This document shows positions 1 to 8,239 of a DNA stretch of 52,913 nucleotides, one piece after another. The translations under genes and the position numbers were made by a program. The DNA is taken from NCBI GenBank assembly GCA_016874555.1, contig VGTW01000005.1, forward strand, positions 1 through 52,913, written 5' to 3'. The notes beneath the pieces are model-generated. The model made no database searches, was not told the DNA's origin, and was given only the letters and a program-made list of their open reading frames with translations. Positions within the stretch are counted from its first letter, which is position 1; each line of letters starts with the position of its first letter. The stretch is from Gammaproteobacteria bacterium (GTDB lineage: Bacteria; Pseudomonadota; Gammaproteobacteria; Steroidobacterales; Steroidobacteraceae).

Positions 1-174
1 CACTCCGACCGGTACACTCGCCGGCACAGCGAGCCCCCACAAACAATTTCGTATCCAACGACGTCGACGACCTTCGCCCTCGAGTCGAATGGCATCGGCT
101 AATACGAGTAACAGCAACGATGCTGGCACCGCTGCAATCGTGAACACGACGACGCCGAGCGCGAGATCGCTCAA
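1..174 (-). CDS. Possible membrane protein, 3' part outside window
   Basis: An open minus-strand frame runs off the left edge and codes for 58 residues from a TTG at 174. An in-frame TAA lies two codons upstream of that TTG, so the frame cannot begin much earlier. The visible part has one hydrophobic helix (about residues 4-26), a basic RRRRW stretch near 36-40, and the start of a second hydrophobic helix. It follows hslU by 38 bases on the same strand. No family is recognised. The start codon is weak and no clear ribosome site is seen, so this could be chance. Confidence 0.35.
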   Translation of the reverse strand, partial: MSDLALGVVVFTIAAVPASLLLLVLADAIRLEGEGRRRRWIRNCLWGLAVPASVPVGV

Positions 175-212
175 ACGACTTTACTCAACGGAAGCGTCTC
201 GGAGAAATGGTC

Positions 213-1556
213 TTACAGAATAAAGCGACTTAAATCTTCGTCTTGCGAAAGCTTGCCCAGGCTTTCGTTGACATAGGCGACGTCGATGGCAAGGGTGATC
301 CCGGAGCGTTCGCTGGCCTCGTAGGAAAGATTTTCCAGCAGTCGCTCCATTACCGTGTGCAGTCTGCGCGCGCCGATGTTCTCGGTGCGTTCGTTAACGT
401 GAAAGGCGATTTCTGCGAGGCGACGTACGCCCTCGGCGGTGAACTCAACCTCGACGCCTTCGGTGCGTAACAAGGCTGCGTACTGCGTGGTTAGCGACGC
501 ATCAGGTTCGGTGAGGATACGCACGAAGTCTTCGACCTTCAGCGGCTCGAGTTCGACGCGAATCGGAAACCGGCCCTGTAATTCGGGGATGAGATCGGAG
601 GGCTTGGACACATGGAAGGCCCCCGAGGCGATGAACAGTACATGATCGGTCTTGATTGGACCGTATTTGGTGTTGACGGTGCAGCCCTCGACGAGGGGCA
701 GCAGATCGCGCTGCACGCCCTCGCGCGATACATCGGCACCATAGGTATCTTGTCGCCGACAGATCTTGTCGACTTCATCCAAGAAAACGATGCCGTTTTG
801 CTCGGCGTTGCGGACTGCGCTGGCGCGTAACTCCTCTTCATTGAGCATCTTCGCCGCTTCTTCGTCGATGAGCAGACGCGCCGCATCACGAACTTTCATT
901 TTTTTCGTACGGGTTTTTCCGGCACCCAAATTTTGGAACATGGTCTGCAACTGCTGTTGCATCTCTTCCATGCCAGGCGGCGCCATGATTTCGACCCCGC
1001 TGCCCATCGTACGCAGTTCGATTTCGATCTCGCGATCATCGAGCGAACCCTCGCGCAGCATCTTACGAAACTTCTGCCGGGTGTCAGCGTCGCGAGGTTG
1101 TACGGGCCCGTCGGTGGAGAATCCCATCAGCTTCGGCTTCGGCAGCAGCGCCTCAAGGATGCGCTCCTCGGCAGCATCGACGGCGCGATCGCGCACACGC
1201 GCCATTTCCGTCTCACGCGTGATCTTCACAGAAACATCGACTAATTCTTTGACGATAGAGTCGACATCACGTCCTACGTAACCCACCTCAGTAAACTTAG
1301 TGGCTTCAACCTTGACGAAGGGCGCGTTAGCAAGTCGCGCGAGCCGTCGGGCAATTTCTGTTTTTCCGCAGCCGGTCGGGCCGATCATTAGAATATTTTT
1401 TGGCGTGATTTCTGGGCGTAGTCGTTCTTCGACCTGCATACGTCGCCAACGGTTACGCAGGGCAATGGCCACGGCGCGCTTAGCGGCTACCTGACCGACG
1501 ATGTGTTTGTCGAGCTCGCCGACGATTTGTCGCGGCTTCAGTGCGCCGTCACTCAC
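213..1556 (-). CDS. hslU: HslU, ATPase subunit of the HslUV protease
   Basis: This is the AAA+ unfoldase that feeds proteins to the HslV peptidase in the cytoplasm. The 447-residue length is normal for the family. Visible landmarks are the Walker A motif GPTGCGKTE (about residues 58-66), the GYVGRDVDS pore-loop region, an inserted I-domain (about 110-230), the Walker [11 protein letters not shown] (about 260), and the conserved C-terminal tail ending LSRFIL, which docks into HslV. The start overlaps the hslV stop by four bases (ATGA), so the two are translationally coupled at the end of the dapF-DUF484-xerC-hslV-hslU run. Nothing is missing or unusual. Confidence 0.98.
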   Translation of the reverse strand: MSDGALKPRQIVGELDKHIVGQVAAKRAVAIALRNRWRRMQVEERLRPEITPKNILMIGPTGCGKTEIARRLARLANAPFVKVEATKFTEVGYVGRDVDSIVKELVDVSVKITRETEMARVRDRAVDAAEERILEALLPKPKLMGFSTDGPVQPRDADTRQKFRKMLREGSLDDREIEIELRTMGSGVEIMAPPGMEEMQQQLQTMFQNLGAGKTRTKKMKVRDAARLLIDEEAAKMLNEEELRASAVRNAEQNGIVFLDEVDKICRRQDTYGADVSREGVQRDLLPLVEGCTVNTKYGPIKTDHVLFIASGAFHVSKPSDLIPELQGRFPIRVELEPLKVEDFVRILTEPDASLTTQYAALLRTEGVEVEFTAEGVRRLAEIAFHVNERTENIGARRLHTVMERLLENLSYEASERSGITLAIDVAYVNESLGKLSQDEDLSRFIL

Positions 1557-2098
1557 GTATGCAGCTCCTCGATGACCAGGCTTCGATTGGTATAGATACA
1601 GATATCCGCTGCGATATTAAGCGAACTCTCGACGATCTCGCGTGCGCTCAGATCGGTATTCGCGAGGAGCGCACGCGCCGCGGCTTGCGCATAGGCGCCG
1701 CCCGAGCCGATAGCCACCAGATCATGTTCCGGTTCAATTACGTCGCCATTCCCTGAAATCACGAACAGCTTGTGTGGATCGCCGACGAGTAGTAAGGCCT
1801 CGAGCCGACGCAGATAGCGATCAGAGCGCCAATCTTTAGCGAGCTCGATTGCAGCGCGTGTGAGATTACCGAACTTATCGAGTTTTCCTTCGAAGCGCTC
1901 AAATAAAGTAAAAGCATCGGCAGTACCGCCAGCGAAACCGCCGAGTACTTTCCCTTGACCGAGCGACCGTACTTTGCGCGCATTGCCTTTCATTACGATC
2001 GTGCCGAGGGTGACTTGACCATCACCGCCGATGGCAACGACGCCCTCGCGTCGCACCCCGAGAATCGTGGTGCCGTGTGGATTGAAAATTTCACTCAT
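1553..2098 (-). CDS. hslV: HslV, peptidase subunit of the HslUV protease
   Basis: This is the proteasome-like threonine peptidase of HslUV. The catalytic core begins at the TT of GTTILGVRR (about residue 10) and includes the GDGQVTLG and GFAGGTADA motifs typical of HslV. Many HslV proteins start Met-Thr-Thr, so removing Met exposes the nucleophile. Here eight residues follow the initiator Met before the Gly-Thr-Thr, so a short propeptide must be removed. As remembered, Xanthomonas HslV has a similar extension. No better start lies inside the ORF. The gene overlaps xerC upstream and hslU downstream by four bases each. Confidence 0.97.
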   Translation of the reverse strand: MSEIFNPHGTTILGVRREGVVAIGGDGQVTLGTIVMKGNARKVRSLGQGKVLGGFAGGTADAFTLFERFEGKLDKFGNLTRAAIELAKDWRSDRYLRRLEALLLVGDPHKLFVISGNGDVIEPEHDLVAIGSGGAYAQAAARALLANTDLSAREIVESSLNIAADICIYTNRSLVIEELHT

Positions 2099-2997
2099 AT
2101 TTTCTTCCTTGCCCGCGGATGCGCTCGGTCGTAGATGCGGGCTAAGTGTTGGAAATCAAGGTGGGTGTACACCTGAGTGGTGGCGATGTCTGCATGCCCG
2201 AGCAGTTCCTGCACACCGCGTAAGTCCTGACTGGACTCGAGCAAGTGTGAGGCAAACGAGTGACGAAAGAGGTGAGGGTACACGCGGACGGGCAAACCTT
2301 GAAGGCGCGCCCAGCGCGCGACGCGATTCTGTATGGTGCGCTGGCCTACACGCCGCCCATAGCGACCGATGAAGAGCGCAGTTTCACCGACGGCAGCAGA
2401 GTATTTTCTTGCGGCAAGCCAGGCCTCTAGGGCTTCGATGGCCTTGCGACCGACCGGCAAGATCCGAGTTTTATTGCCTTTTCCGGTTACCCTGACGGTG
2501 CGGTCGGCGAGATCGAGTGCGCCGAGATCAAGACCGATGAGTTCGGATAGTCTGAGCCCCGAGGAATAAAATAACTCCATGATGGCCCGGTCGCGAATGG
2601 CCAGTGTGTCAGTGCCAGGAATATTGAGGAGCCGCGTCATTTGATCGACATCGAGCGTGTCCGGCAGACCGCGCCGCGTTTTAGGCGCGCGTACTTCGGC
2701 AGCCGGATTGTGTTTGAGCACTCGCTCGCGTTGCAGGTAGCGCAGAAAGGCACGCACTGCCGAAAGGCGCCGTTGCACGCTGCGCGGTGAGAGTCCGGCG
2801 GCATGCGAGCGGGCTGCAAAAAGACGCAGATGCTGCGTATCGAGGCCTTCCCAGTGCTCGATACCGTTCGCGTCGCACCATGCGATGAGGGCATCGACCT
2901 CGCGTAAATAATTGCTACCAGTGTGGGCGGAAAGCCGACGTTCGGTACCGAGATGGGTACCGAAGCGATCACGCCACCCTTGCGCCTTCGGCGTCAC
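2095..2997 (-). CDS. xerC: Tyrosine recombinase XerC
   Basis: Site-specific recombinase that, with XerD, resolves chromosome dimers at dif. The 300 residues comprise an N-terminal SAM-like core-binding domain (about 1-95) and a C-terminal catalytic domain. The catalytic residues are visible: Arg in [11 protein letters not shown], Lys in TGKGNKTR, the [12 protein letters not shown] box, and the final [13 protein letters not shown] with the tyrosine nucleophile. Its position between the DUF484 gene and hslV, with four-base overlaps on both sides, is the usual gammaproteobacterial xerC context and supports XerC rather than XerD. Confidence 0.96.
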   Translation of the reverse strand: MTPKAQGWRDRFGTHLGTERRLSAHTGSNYLREVDALIAWCDANGIEHWEGLDTQHLRLFAARSHAAGLSPRSVQRRLSAVRAFLRYLQRERVLKHNPAAEVRAPKTRRGLPDTLDVDQMTRLLNIPGTDTLAIRDRAIMELFYSSGLRLSELIGLDLGALDLADRTVRVTGKGNKTRILPVGRKAIEALEAWLAARKYSAAVGETALFIGRYGRRVGQRTIQNRVARWARLQGLPVRVYPHLFRHSFASHLLESSQDLRGVQELLGHADIATTQVYTHLDFQHLARIYDRAHPRARKKI

Positions 2998-3617
2998 ACC
3001 CGCGGCTCGACGCCGTGGCGCGCCAGTGCTGCGCTGATCATCTCGCCGATGCGGGCCAGGAAGTCGGTATTGACGCCGGGATTGAAACGATTCGGATCAG
3101 CACTGCCAAGTAGTAGTGCACCGCGCGATGCACCAGCGCCGATCGGTACCAATGCCATGGAAGCTACATGCGAGCCTGCATCGCCGAATAGCGCCGTACG
3201 CTGCGCCTCAGGGAAATGGCCGCAAAGTGGCCGGCCTGCAGACAGCAAAGATTCGACCACGCCCAGTGCCGATCCGGACAGTAGAATCTTGCAGGGCTTA
3301 ACCTCGAAGTCTTCGCGCATTGAAACGTCGACCTGCGCATAGATTTCTTCGATCGAGCGGGTATGCAGTAGACGTAGAGTGAGCTTATGCACTCGCTCTG
3401 CGATCAGATCGTTACTACGCGCTACACGGACGAGTTCAGCAAGACGCTCGCGGCTCACAGCTTGTCGCTCGCGCAGCGCTTTTACCTGTCGCTCGACTAA
3501 CGATATCGTACCGTTGCTACCGTGTGGTACACGAAGTTGCTCGAGCAGTTGCGGATATCGATCAAAAAAATCTGGATGTTCCGCCAAAAATCGTGCGACG
3601 TCATCACCGCTGACCAT
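2994..3617 (-). CDS. DUF484 family protein
   Basis: A 207-residue protein with the order typical of DUF484: an N-terminal segment matching the family opening (FLAEHPDFFDRYPQLLEQL), a coiled-coil-like stretch with the signature SLVERQVKALRERQ (about 40-55), and a GAF-like C-terminal domain that ends near ARIGEMISAAL. The biochemical role is unknown. The gene is found conserved between dapF and xerC in gammaproteobacteria, as here, and it overlaps xerC by four bases. Confidence 0.93.
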   Translation of the reverse strand: MVSGDDVARFLAEHPDFFDRYPQLLEQLRVPHGSNGTISLVERQVKALRERQAVSRERLAELVRVARSNDLIAERVHKLTLRLLHTRSIEEIYAQVDVSMREDFEVKPCKILLSGSALGVVESLLSAGRPLCGHFPEAQRTALFGDAGSHVASMALVPIGAGASRGALLLGSADPNRFNPGVNTDFLARIGEMISAALARHGVEPRV

Positions 3618-3641
3618 TGGCCGTTGCTCCCAATTCTCGAC

Positions 3642-4460
3642 TTAGGCGAGTTGCGACAGATCAACCTCGCCGCTGAATACGACGGCTGCTGGGCCTGTCA
3701 TCCAAACGTTGCTGCCTTCACCCTGCCAACGCAGTTGCAGCGCGCCTCCCGGCAGCGCGATCTCGGCCTCTGCCTCCAGCAGCCCCTGCCGTCGCGCACT
3801 GGCCATGGCAGCACAGGCTCCGGTGCCGCAGGCTCTGGTTTCGCCGCCGACACCACGCTCAAAGACGCGCAAGCGTGCGTGGGCTCGATCGATCACTTCA
3901 AGAAAGCCCACATTGGTCCGCTGAGGGAATCTCTGGTGAGATTCGAGTCGCGCGCCGAGTGTGCTGACCGGTGCCTCATCGACCGACGATACCTGTAACA
4001 CGATATGCGGTACACCTATCGAAATCTCAGTGAACAGAATTTCTTTCTCATCGACCTGTAGCGTCGATTCGCCGGGACTCGTGAAACGCGGTACACCCAT
4101 ATTTACGGCGACCACACCCGATTTGACGAATTTAGCTTCCACGCGTCCGCCAAGACTGTCGAGTTTGAGTGCGGACGCGTTTGTGCGCCCCTGTAGACGC
4201 AACCATTCGGCGACACACCGTACGCCGTTACCACATTGTTCGCTCTCGCTACCGTCGGCATTGAAAATACGGTAGTAGGCCGTTGCATCGGTTTGACGGG
4301 GTGGCAGGATAACAAGCGCCTGATCGAAGCCGATGCCGGTATGACGATCAGCAAGGGCTCGCCAGAGTGTTGCTGTTGGCAAGGCGTCGGTATCGTCTGT
4401 AGCAATGACTATGAAGTCATTACCCAAGCCGTGCATCTTAGTGAACTGCAAATTCGCCAT
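3642..4460 (-). CDS. dapF: Diaminopimelate epimerase
   Basis: Converts LL- to meso-diaminopimelate for lysine and peptidoglycan synthesis, without a cofactor. The 272 residues form two similar halves. Both catalytic cysteines are present, in the SEQCGNGVRC motif and in the GETRACGTGACAA motif. The N-terminal FTKMHGLGNDFIV opening is characteristic. It lies 24 bases before the DUF484 gene. Upstream on the same strand there is no lysA or lptM, which often precede dapF in gammaproteobacteria; an lptM-like gene is found instead at 31944-32141. The neighbour is an oxidoreductase fusion two bases away. Confidence 0.97.
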   Translation of the reverse strand: MANLQFTKMHGLGNDFIVIATDDTDALPTATLWRALADRHTGIGFDQALVILPPRQTDATAYYRIFNADGSESEQCGNGVRCVAEWLRLQGRTNASALKLDSLGGRVEAKFVKSGVVAVNMGVPRFTSPGESTLQVDEKEILFTEISIGVPHIVLQVSSVDEAPVSTLGARLESHQRFPQRTNVGFLEVIDRAHARLRVFERGVGGETRACGTGACAAMASARRQGLLEAEAEIALPGGALQLRWQGEGSNVWMTGPAAVVFSGEVDLSQLA

Positions 4461-4462
4461 CG

Positions 4463-5758
4463 TCAGGACATAGCCGCGCGATCGCGGAACACACAGCGGT
4501 CCATCACGGTGAAAAGTCCGGCGTTACGAGCGCGCCGTACAGCTTGCCCATCGATTACGCCATCCTGCAACCACAGTGCCGGCATGCCGAGCCGAATGCA
4601 GTCTTCGACGATCTCCGCCACATACTGCGGACGCCGAAATACATTGACGAGATCGACGCTTTCACCAGGGTTTAATGCGTCGCTCAGTTGATCGAGCGAG
4701 GGTACGCAGCGTTCACCGAGAATTTCTTCTGCCGATGGCGTGACTGGAATCACCCGATAACCGAAACGCTGCAGAGAACGCGCAACGCTATTACTCGGCC
4801 GCGAGCGGTCGGCGCTCAATCCCACCATGGCGATGGTACGCACGCGTCGTAGTAGAGCAAAGATTTCGGGTAGGGACGGATTAGAAAGCGGTACGTTTTC
4901 AAACAATTCTTGTTTGAGACGAAATACCGCGGAGATATCCTCGTCGCCATATCCACGACGAATGAGTTCGGCATATTCGCGCAGCATGTCTTCGACGATC
5001 GGTAGTGACACGCCACTCGCAGCCGCCATGTCGCGGCAGATACGCAGGTCTTTCTCGTGCAAACGCACACGAAATCCCGCAGGAAAACTGCCGCGGATCA
5101 TGTTCGGTGCGCGATTGATGAAATACCACGAGCTGCCGGCGCCTTGACCGAGGGTTTCGACGACGCGTTCGAGAGGTAACTGCTGCGCGCGGGCAAAAGC
5201 CATGGCTTCGCCGACGGCACGGATGATGCCGGCACACATGATCTGATTGGTTGCTTTCGTTGCTTGGCCTGCACCGTGCGCGCCGAACAGTCGTACCGTC
5301 TTGCCGATAACTTCGAGCACTGGACGAGCGCGGTCGAAATCGCACTCGTTACCGCCGCACATGATTGCCAGCGTGCCTTTTTGTGCGCCCTCGACACCGC
5401 CACTCACCGGACAATCGAGAAAGGCCGCACCGCATGTCGCGAGCCGCGCTGCGGCGCTACGCGCGGTATCCGCGCTGACGGTCGAGCAGTCGATGACGAT
5501 CGTGCCCGGGCGTACGCCTGCGGCAAGGGCATTAACCACCTCGAGTACATCGGCATCGGCCGCGACGCAGAGTATGAGCACCTCGCAGTGCGTGGCGAGC
5601 GCGGCGGGATCGACCGCGGCCTGACAACCGAGTTCGGTTGCGAGCACGCTGGCCTTAACGGCGCTACGGTTCCACACCCCGGCCAGCAAGCCCGCCTTAT
5701 GAAGATTACGCACCATGGGAGTTCCCATTGCGCCGAGACCAAGAAAGCCTGTCCGCAT
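4463..5758 (-). CDS. Beta-hydroxyacid dehydrogenase fused to a CoA-binding domain
   Basis: A 431-residue two-part protein. Residues 1 to about 290 are a 3-hydroxyisobutyrate / tartronate-semialdehyde reductase-type NAD(P)-dependent dehydrogenase. They contain the Rossmann GFLGLGAMG, the substrate motif DCPVSGGVEGAQKG, and the GAGQATKATNQI segment holding the catalytic lysine. Residues from about 308 to the end form a YccU-type CoA-binding domain, with IAMVGLSADRSRPS, a VDLVNVFRRP segment, and the family signature MPALWLQDGV followed by VMDRC. These two domains are normally separate proteins. Each has its usual motifs and the join is in frame, so a real fusion is likely. The physiological substrate cannot be read from sequence. 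It sits two bases upstream of dapF and is probably first in that run. Confidence 0.85.
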   Translation of the reverse strand: MRTGFLGLGAMGTPMVRNLHKAGLLAGVWNRSAVKASVLATELGCQAAVDPAALATHCEVLILCVAADADVLEVVNALAAGVRPGTIVIDCSTVSADTARSAAARLATCGAAFLDCPVSGGVEGAQKGTLAIMCGGNECDFDRARPVLEVIGKTVRLFGAHGAGQATKATNQIMCAGIIRAVGEAMAFARAQQLPLERVVETLGQGAGSSWYFINRAPNMIRGSFPAGFRVRLHEKDLRICRDMAAASGVSLPIVEDMLREYAELIRRGYGDEDISAVFRLKQELFENVPLSNPSLPEIFALLRRVRTIAMVGLSADRSRPSNSVARSLQRFGYRVIPVTPSAEEILGERCVPSLDQLSDALNPGESVDLVNVFRRPQYVAEIVEDCIRLGMPALWLQDGVIDGQAVRRARNAGLFTVMDRCVFRDRAAMS

Positions 5759-5792
5759 GCGCGTATCTTATCAGGAGCAATCCACCCCAATG

Positions 5793-5823
5793 AAAAAGGG
5801 CGACCACCTTGCGATGGTCGCCC
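5793..5823 (-). terminator. Rho-independent terminator after amtB
   Basis: Read on the minus strand, a nine-base-pair GC-rich stem (GGGCGACCA / TGGTCGCCC) with loop TCGCAAGG is followed by five T. It lies 43 bases past the amtB stop and before the next minus-strand gene, so it ends the glnK-amtB transcript. The loop region is shared with the terminator at 28337-28370. Confidence 0.85.
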
Positions 5824-5865
5824 CGAAGATTTTACGGAACGGGGGGCGAATATGCGGTAAAAAAA

Positions 5866-7329
5866 TCAGTTGTAATAGGCCCGCTCGTTATGCTCGTTGG
5901 TATCGAGGCCTTCACGCTCATCCTCTTCGGCGACGCGCAGACCGACTAATAGATCGGCGATCTTGAAGGCGATAAAGGCAGTCACTGCCGACCAGACGAT
6001 CGTGACGCCGACCGCCTTGGCCTGAATGAGCACCTGCGTCGCGATCGGGTTCGTGCCGACTGAGACTGTGACCCAGTCAGTGACGAGGCCCGGACCACCG
6101 AGCGAGTGACTGTTGAATACGCCGGTGAGCAGAGCGCCGAGAATACCGCCGATACCATGCACGCCGAAAACGTCGAGTGAGTCATCCGCCTTGAGAAATT
6201 TTTTGAGACCGGTCACACCCCAGAGACAGACGAGACCGGCGACGAGACCAATAATCAGTGCGCCCATCATACCGATATTACCCGCTGCAGGCGTGATAGC
6301 GACTAGACCCGCGACGGCCCCTGAAGCGGCGCCGAGCATGGATGGGTGACCTTTAAGTGCCCACTCCGCGATCGACCAGGCGAGCACGGCGCCTGCTGTC
6401 GCGAGCAAAGTATTGAGGAATGCCAGTGCCGCGAGGTTGCCGGCTTCGAGAGCAGAGCCGGCATTGAAGCCGAACCAGCCGACCCATAGCAGCGAGGCGC
6501 CGACCATGGTGTGTACCAGGTTATGCGGCGGCATAGGCTCGCGACCGTAGCCCACGCGCTTGCCGATCATGTATGCGCCTACAAGGCCCGCGACACCTGC
6601 GTTGATGTGTACGACTGTACCGCCCGCAAAGTCGAGTGCACCCCACTGCCACAGCAGCCCCGCCTTCGCAGTCATCGCATCGGCGACTGAGGCATCGGTG
6701 TAGGCATCGGGCCCCATCCAGAACCAAACCATATGCGCGATCGGCAGATAGCAAATGGTGAACCAGATCACCATGAAGATTAGTACGGCCGAGAACTTAA
6801 TGCGCTCGGCGAAGGAGCCGACGATGAGTGCGCAAGTAATGCCGGCGAAAGTCGCTTGGAAAGCGACAAAAACGATCTCGGGAATGTACACGCCCTTGCT
6901 GAACGTGGCGGCGTAGGCAAAGGTGCCTGCTACCGGGTCCCATACGCCATCGAGGAAGAGTCGTGCCGTCCCGCCGAGGAAGGCACTGCCCTCGGTGAAG
7001 GCGAGCGAGTAACCGTAGATGCACCACAGCACGACAATCAAAGAGAAGCCAACCATCACCTGCATCAGTACCGACAGAATATTCTTTGAGCGGACGAGGC
7101 CACCATAGAAGAGCGCGAGTCCGGGGACGATCATCAACACCACGAGCAAGGTCGATACCAGCATCCACGCCGTGTCGCCCTTGTCGGGAACCGGCGCATC
7201 CTGCGCCAGGGCGAGCGCCGGTGCGAATGCCCCGACGATAACTGCCGCCGCGGTGGCAAGCCTGCGCCGTACACCCTGTACAGCCGCGAGGCTGTGTATG
7301 GCCTCGATGAACCTATTCAAAGTTTTCAT
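5866..7329 (-). CDS. amtB: Ammonium transporter AmtB
   Basis: Inner-membrane ammonium channel of the Amt/Rh family, 487 residues. A cleavable signal peptide (about 1-42, ending ALALAQ) precedes eleven membrane helices. The pore histidine pair is visible in DFAGGTVVHINAG and in DVFGVHGIGG. Other family segments include GLALFYGGLVRSKN and GWFGFNAGSAL. The cytoplasmic C-terminal tail is acidic and ends near NERAYYN. It lies 24 bases downstream of glnK in one transcript with it and is followed by a strong terminator. Expression is predicted to follow the sigma-54 element upstream of glnK. Confidence 0.97.
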   Translation of the reverse strand: MKTLNRFIEAIHSLAAVQGVRRRLATAAAVIVGAFAPALALAQDAPVPDKGDTAWMLVSTLLVVLMIVPGLALFYGGLVRSKNILSVLMQVMVGFSLIVVLWCIYGYSLAFTEGSAFLGGTARLFLDGVWDPVAGTFAYAATFSKGVYIPEIVFVAFQATFAGITCALIVGSFAERIKFSAVLIFMVIWFTICYLPIAHMVWFWMGPDAYTDASVADAMTAKAGLLWQWGALDFAGGTVVHINAGVAGLVGAYMIGKRVGYGREPMPPHNLVHTMVGASLLWVGWFGFNAGSALEAGNLAALAFLNTLLATAGAVLAWSIAEWALKGHPSMLGAASGAVAGLVAITPAAGNIGMMGALIIGLVAGLVCLWGVTGLKKFLKADDSLDVFGVHGIGGILGALLTGVFNSHSLGGPGLVTDWVTVSVGTNPIATQVLIQAKAVGVTIVWSAVTAFIAFKIADLLVGLRVAEEDEREGLDTNEHNERAYYN

Positions 7330-7353
7330 TAGAGTCTCCCTGCTCGCCGATAT

Positions 7354-7698
7354 TTAAGTTGCCGCCACGCCTGTTTCGCCAGTACGAATGCGGATAACCT
7401 GTTCGATCTCCGCCACGAAAATCCTGCCGTCTCCCGCCTTGCCGGTCCGCGTGACGTTGGCGATCGCTTCGATCACCGGCTCGACAATGCCGTCCTCAAC
7501 CGCAATCTGTACCTGCACCCGCGGTACGAAGTCGATGCTGTATGCCGCACTGCGATAAACCTCGACAAGGCTATGCACGGCTCCGTATCCCTGGACCTCA
7601 CTGACAGTCATTCCCTGCACGCCAAGTTGGGCGACGGCCATCTCGAGGTCGTCCAGCTTGAAGGGCCGAATGATCGCGGTGACCAATTTCAAAGCCAC
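7354..7698 (-). CDS. glnK: PII signalling protein GlnK, atypical T-loop
   Basis: A PII trimer subunit that would sense energy and 2-oxoglutarate and gate AmtB. The GTG at 7698 is chosen because the protein then opens like other GlnK proteins and a GAGAGG sequence lies seven bases upstream; a TTG at 7692 would also fit. Aligned without gaps to E. coli GlnB, Tyr51 (uridylylation), Arg47 (AmtB pore contact), Lys90 and the RIRTGE end are kept. Residues 38-42, however, read AVHSL instead of RQKGH, and Lys58 is Arg. Gln39 and Lys58 coordinate Mg-ATP and 2-oxoglutarate in known PII structures, so effector sensing may differ. Cotranscribed with amtB. Confidence 0.93.
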   Translation of the reverse strand: MALKLVTAIIRPFKLDDLEMAVAQLGVQGMTVSEVQGYGAVHSLVEVYRSAAYSIDFVPRVQVQIAVEDGIVEPVIEAIANVTRTGKAGDGRIFVAEIEQVIRIRTGETGVAAT

Positions 7699-7807
7699 GT
7701 TTCGCCCTCTCAGCCGACTTATCCGGTCGATCCGGCGCTTAACGCCACTCGGCACCTCGCCAGCCGCCGCGGTATCCTATGCAACGTCCGGCTCGCGCCT
7801 TGGATTT

Positions 7808-7823
7808 TGCAGATTTCATGCCA
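7808..7823 (-). promoter_or_regulatory. Sigma-54 (RpoN) promoter for glnK-amtB
   Basis: The minus strand reads TGGCATGAAATCTGCA. Compared with the consensus TGGCACG-N4-TTGCA, the invariant GG (-24) and GC (-12) are present at the right spacing. It lies about 110 bases before the glnK start, leaving a normal leader. An NtrC-type dyad lies about 65-90 bases further upstream. Confidence 0.75.
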
Positions 7824-7885
7824 CCCTTGGTGCGTCCCAAACTGGGCAGTTAAGGCGGTTTTTCGCGGGTTTTTCACTGGCTGAC

Positions 7886-7900
7886 GCACTATTTTGGCGC
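7886..7900. promoter_or_regulatory. NtrC-type enhancer box
   Basis: The plus strand reads GCACTATTTTGGCGC, close to the NtrC dyad GCAC-N7-GTGC, with one mismatch in the right arm. It sits about 65 bases upstream of the -24 element of the glnK sigma-54 promoter, a typical position for an enhancer. It also lies about 60 bases before ubiK, so it may affect that side too. Confidence 0.55.
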
Positions 7901-7960
7901 TTCCTACTCGATACCCTGCGTCAATAAAGGGCAAGGCCCGCGGACAACGGAGGTAACACC

Positions 7961-8227
7961 ATGGATTTTCGTGTTGACGAGCTCGCTCGCCGGTTATTCG
8001 AGAGCATGCCCCCCACGGTGCGCAACATGCGCCAGGATCTGGAGGCGAACTTCCGCGCCATTCTGCAGGCCAACCTCGCGCGTCTCGAGTTGCTCGCCCG
8101 CGACGAATTCACTGCGCAGACCAAAGTTCTCGAGCGTACCCGCGCGCGTCTGGAAGCCGTCGAGCGACATCTCGCCGAGCTCGAGGCTAAGCTCGAGGCG
8201 AAGGTCGACACCCCGCGCAGCAACTGA
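7961..8227 (+). CDS. ubiK: Ubiquinone biosynthesis accessory factor UbiK
   Basis: An 88-residue protein of the YqiC/BMFP family, which assists the soluble Ubi complex in ubiquinone synthesis and can bind membranes. It opens with a MDFRVDELARRL helix, carries a conserved ANFRAILQANLARL segment, and ends in a coiled coil (about 50-82) rich in Glu, Leu and Lys that supports trimerisation. A strong GGAGGT ribosome site lies seven bases before the ATG. The position between glnK-amtB and comM is conserved in Pseudomonas and relatives. Confidence 0.9.
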   Translation: MDFRVDELARRLFESMPPTVRNMRQDLEANFRAILQANLARLELLARDEFTAQTKVLERTRARLEAVERHLAELEAKLEAKVDTPRSN

Positions 8228-8239
8228 CGCGCCGCTGCC

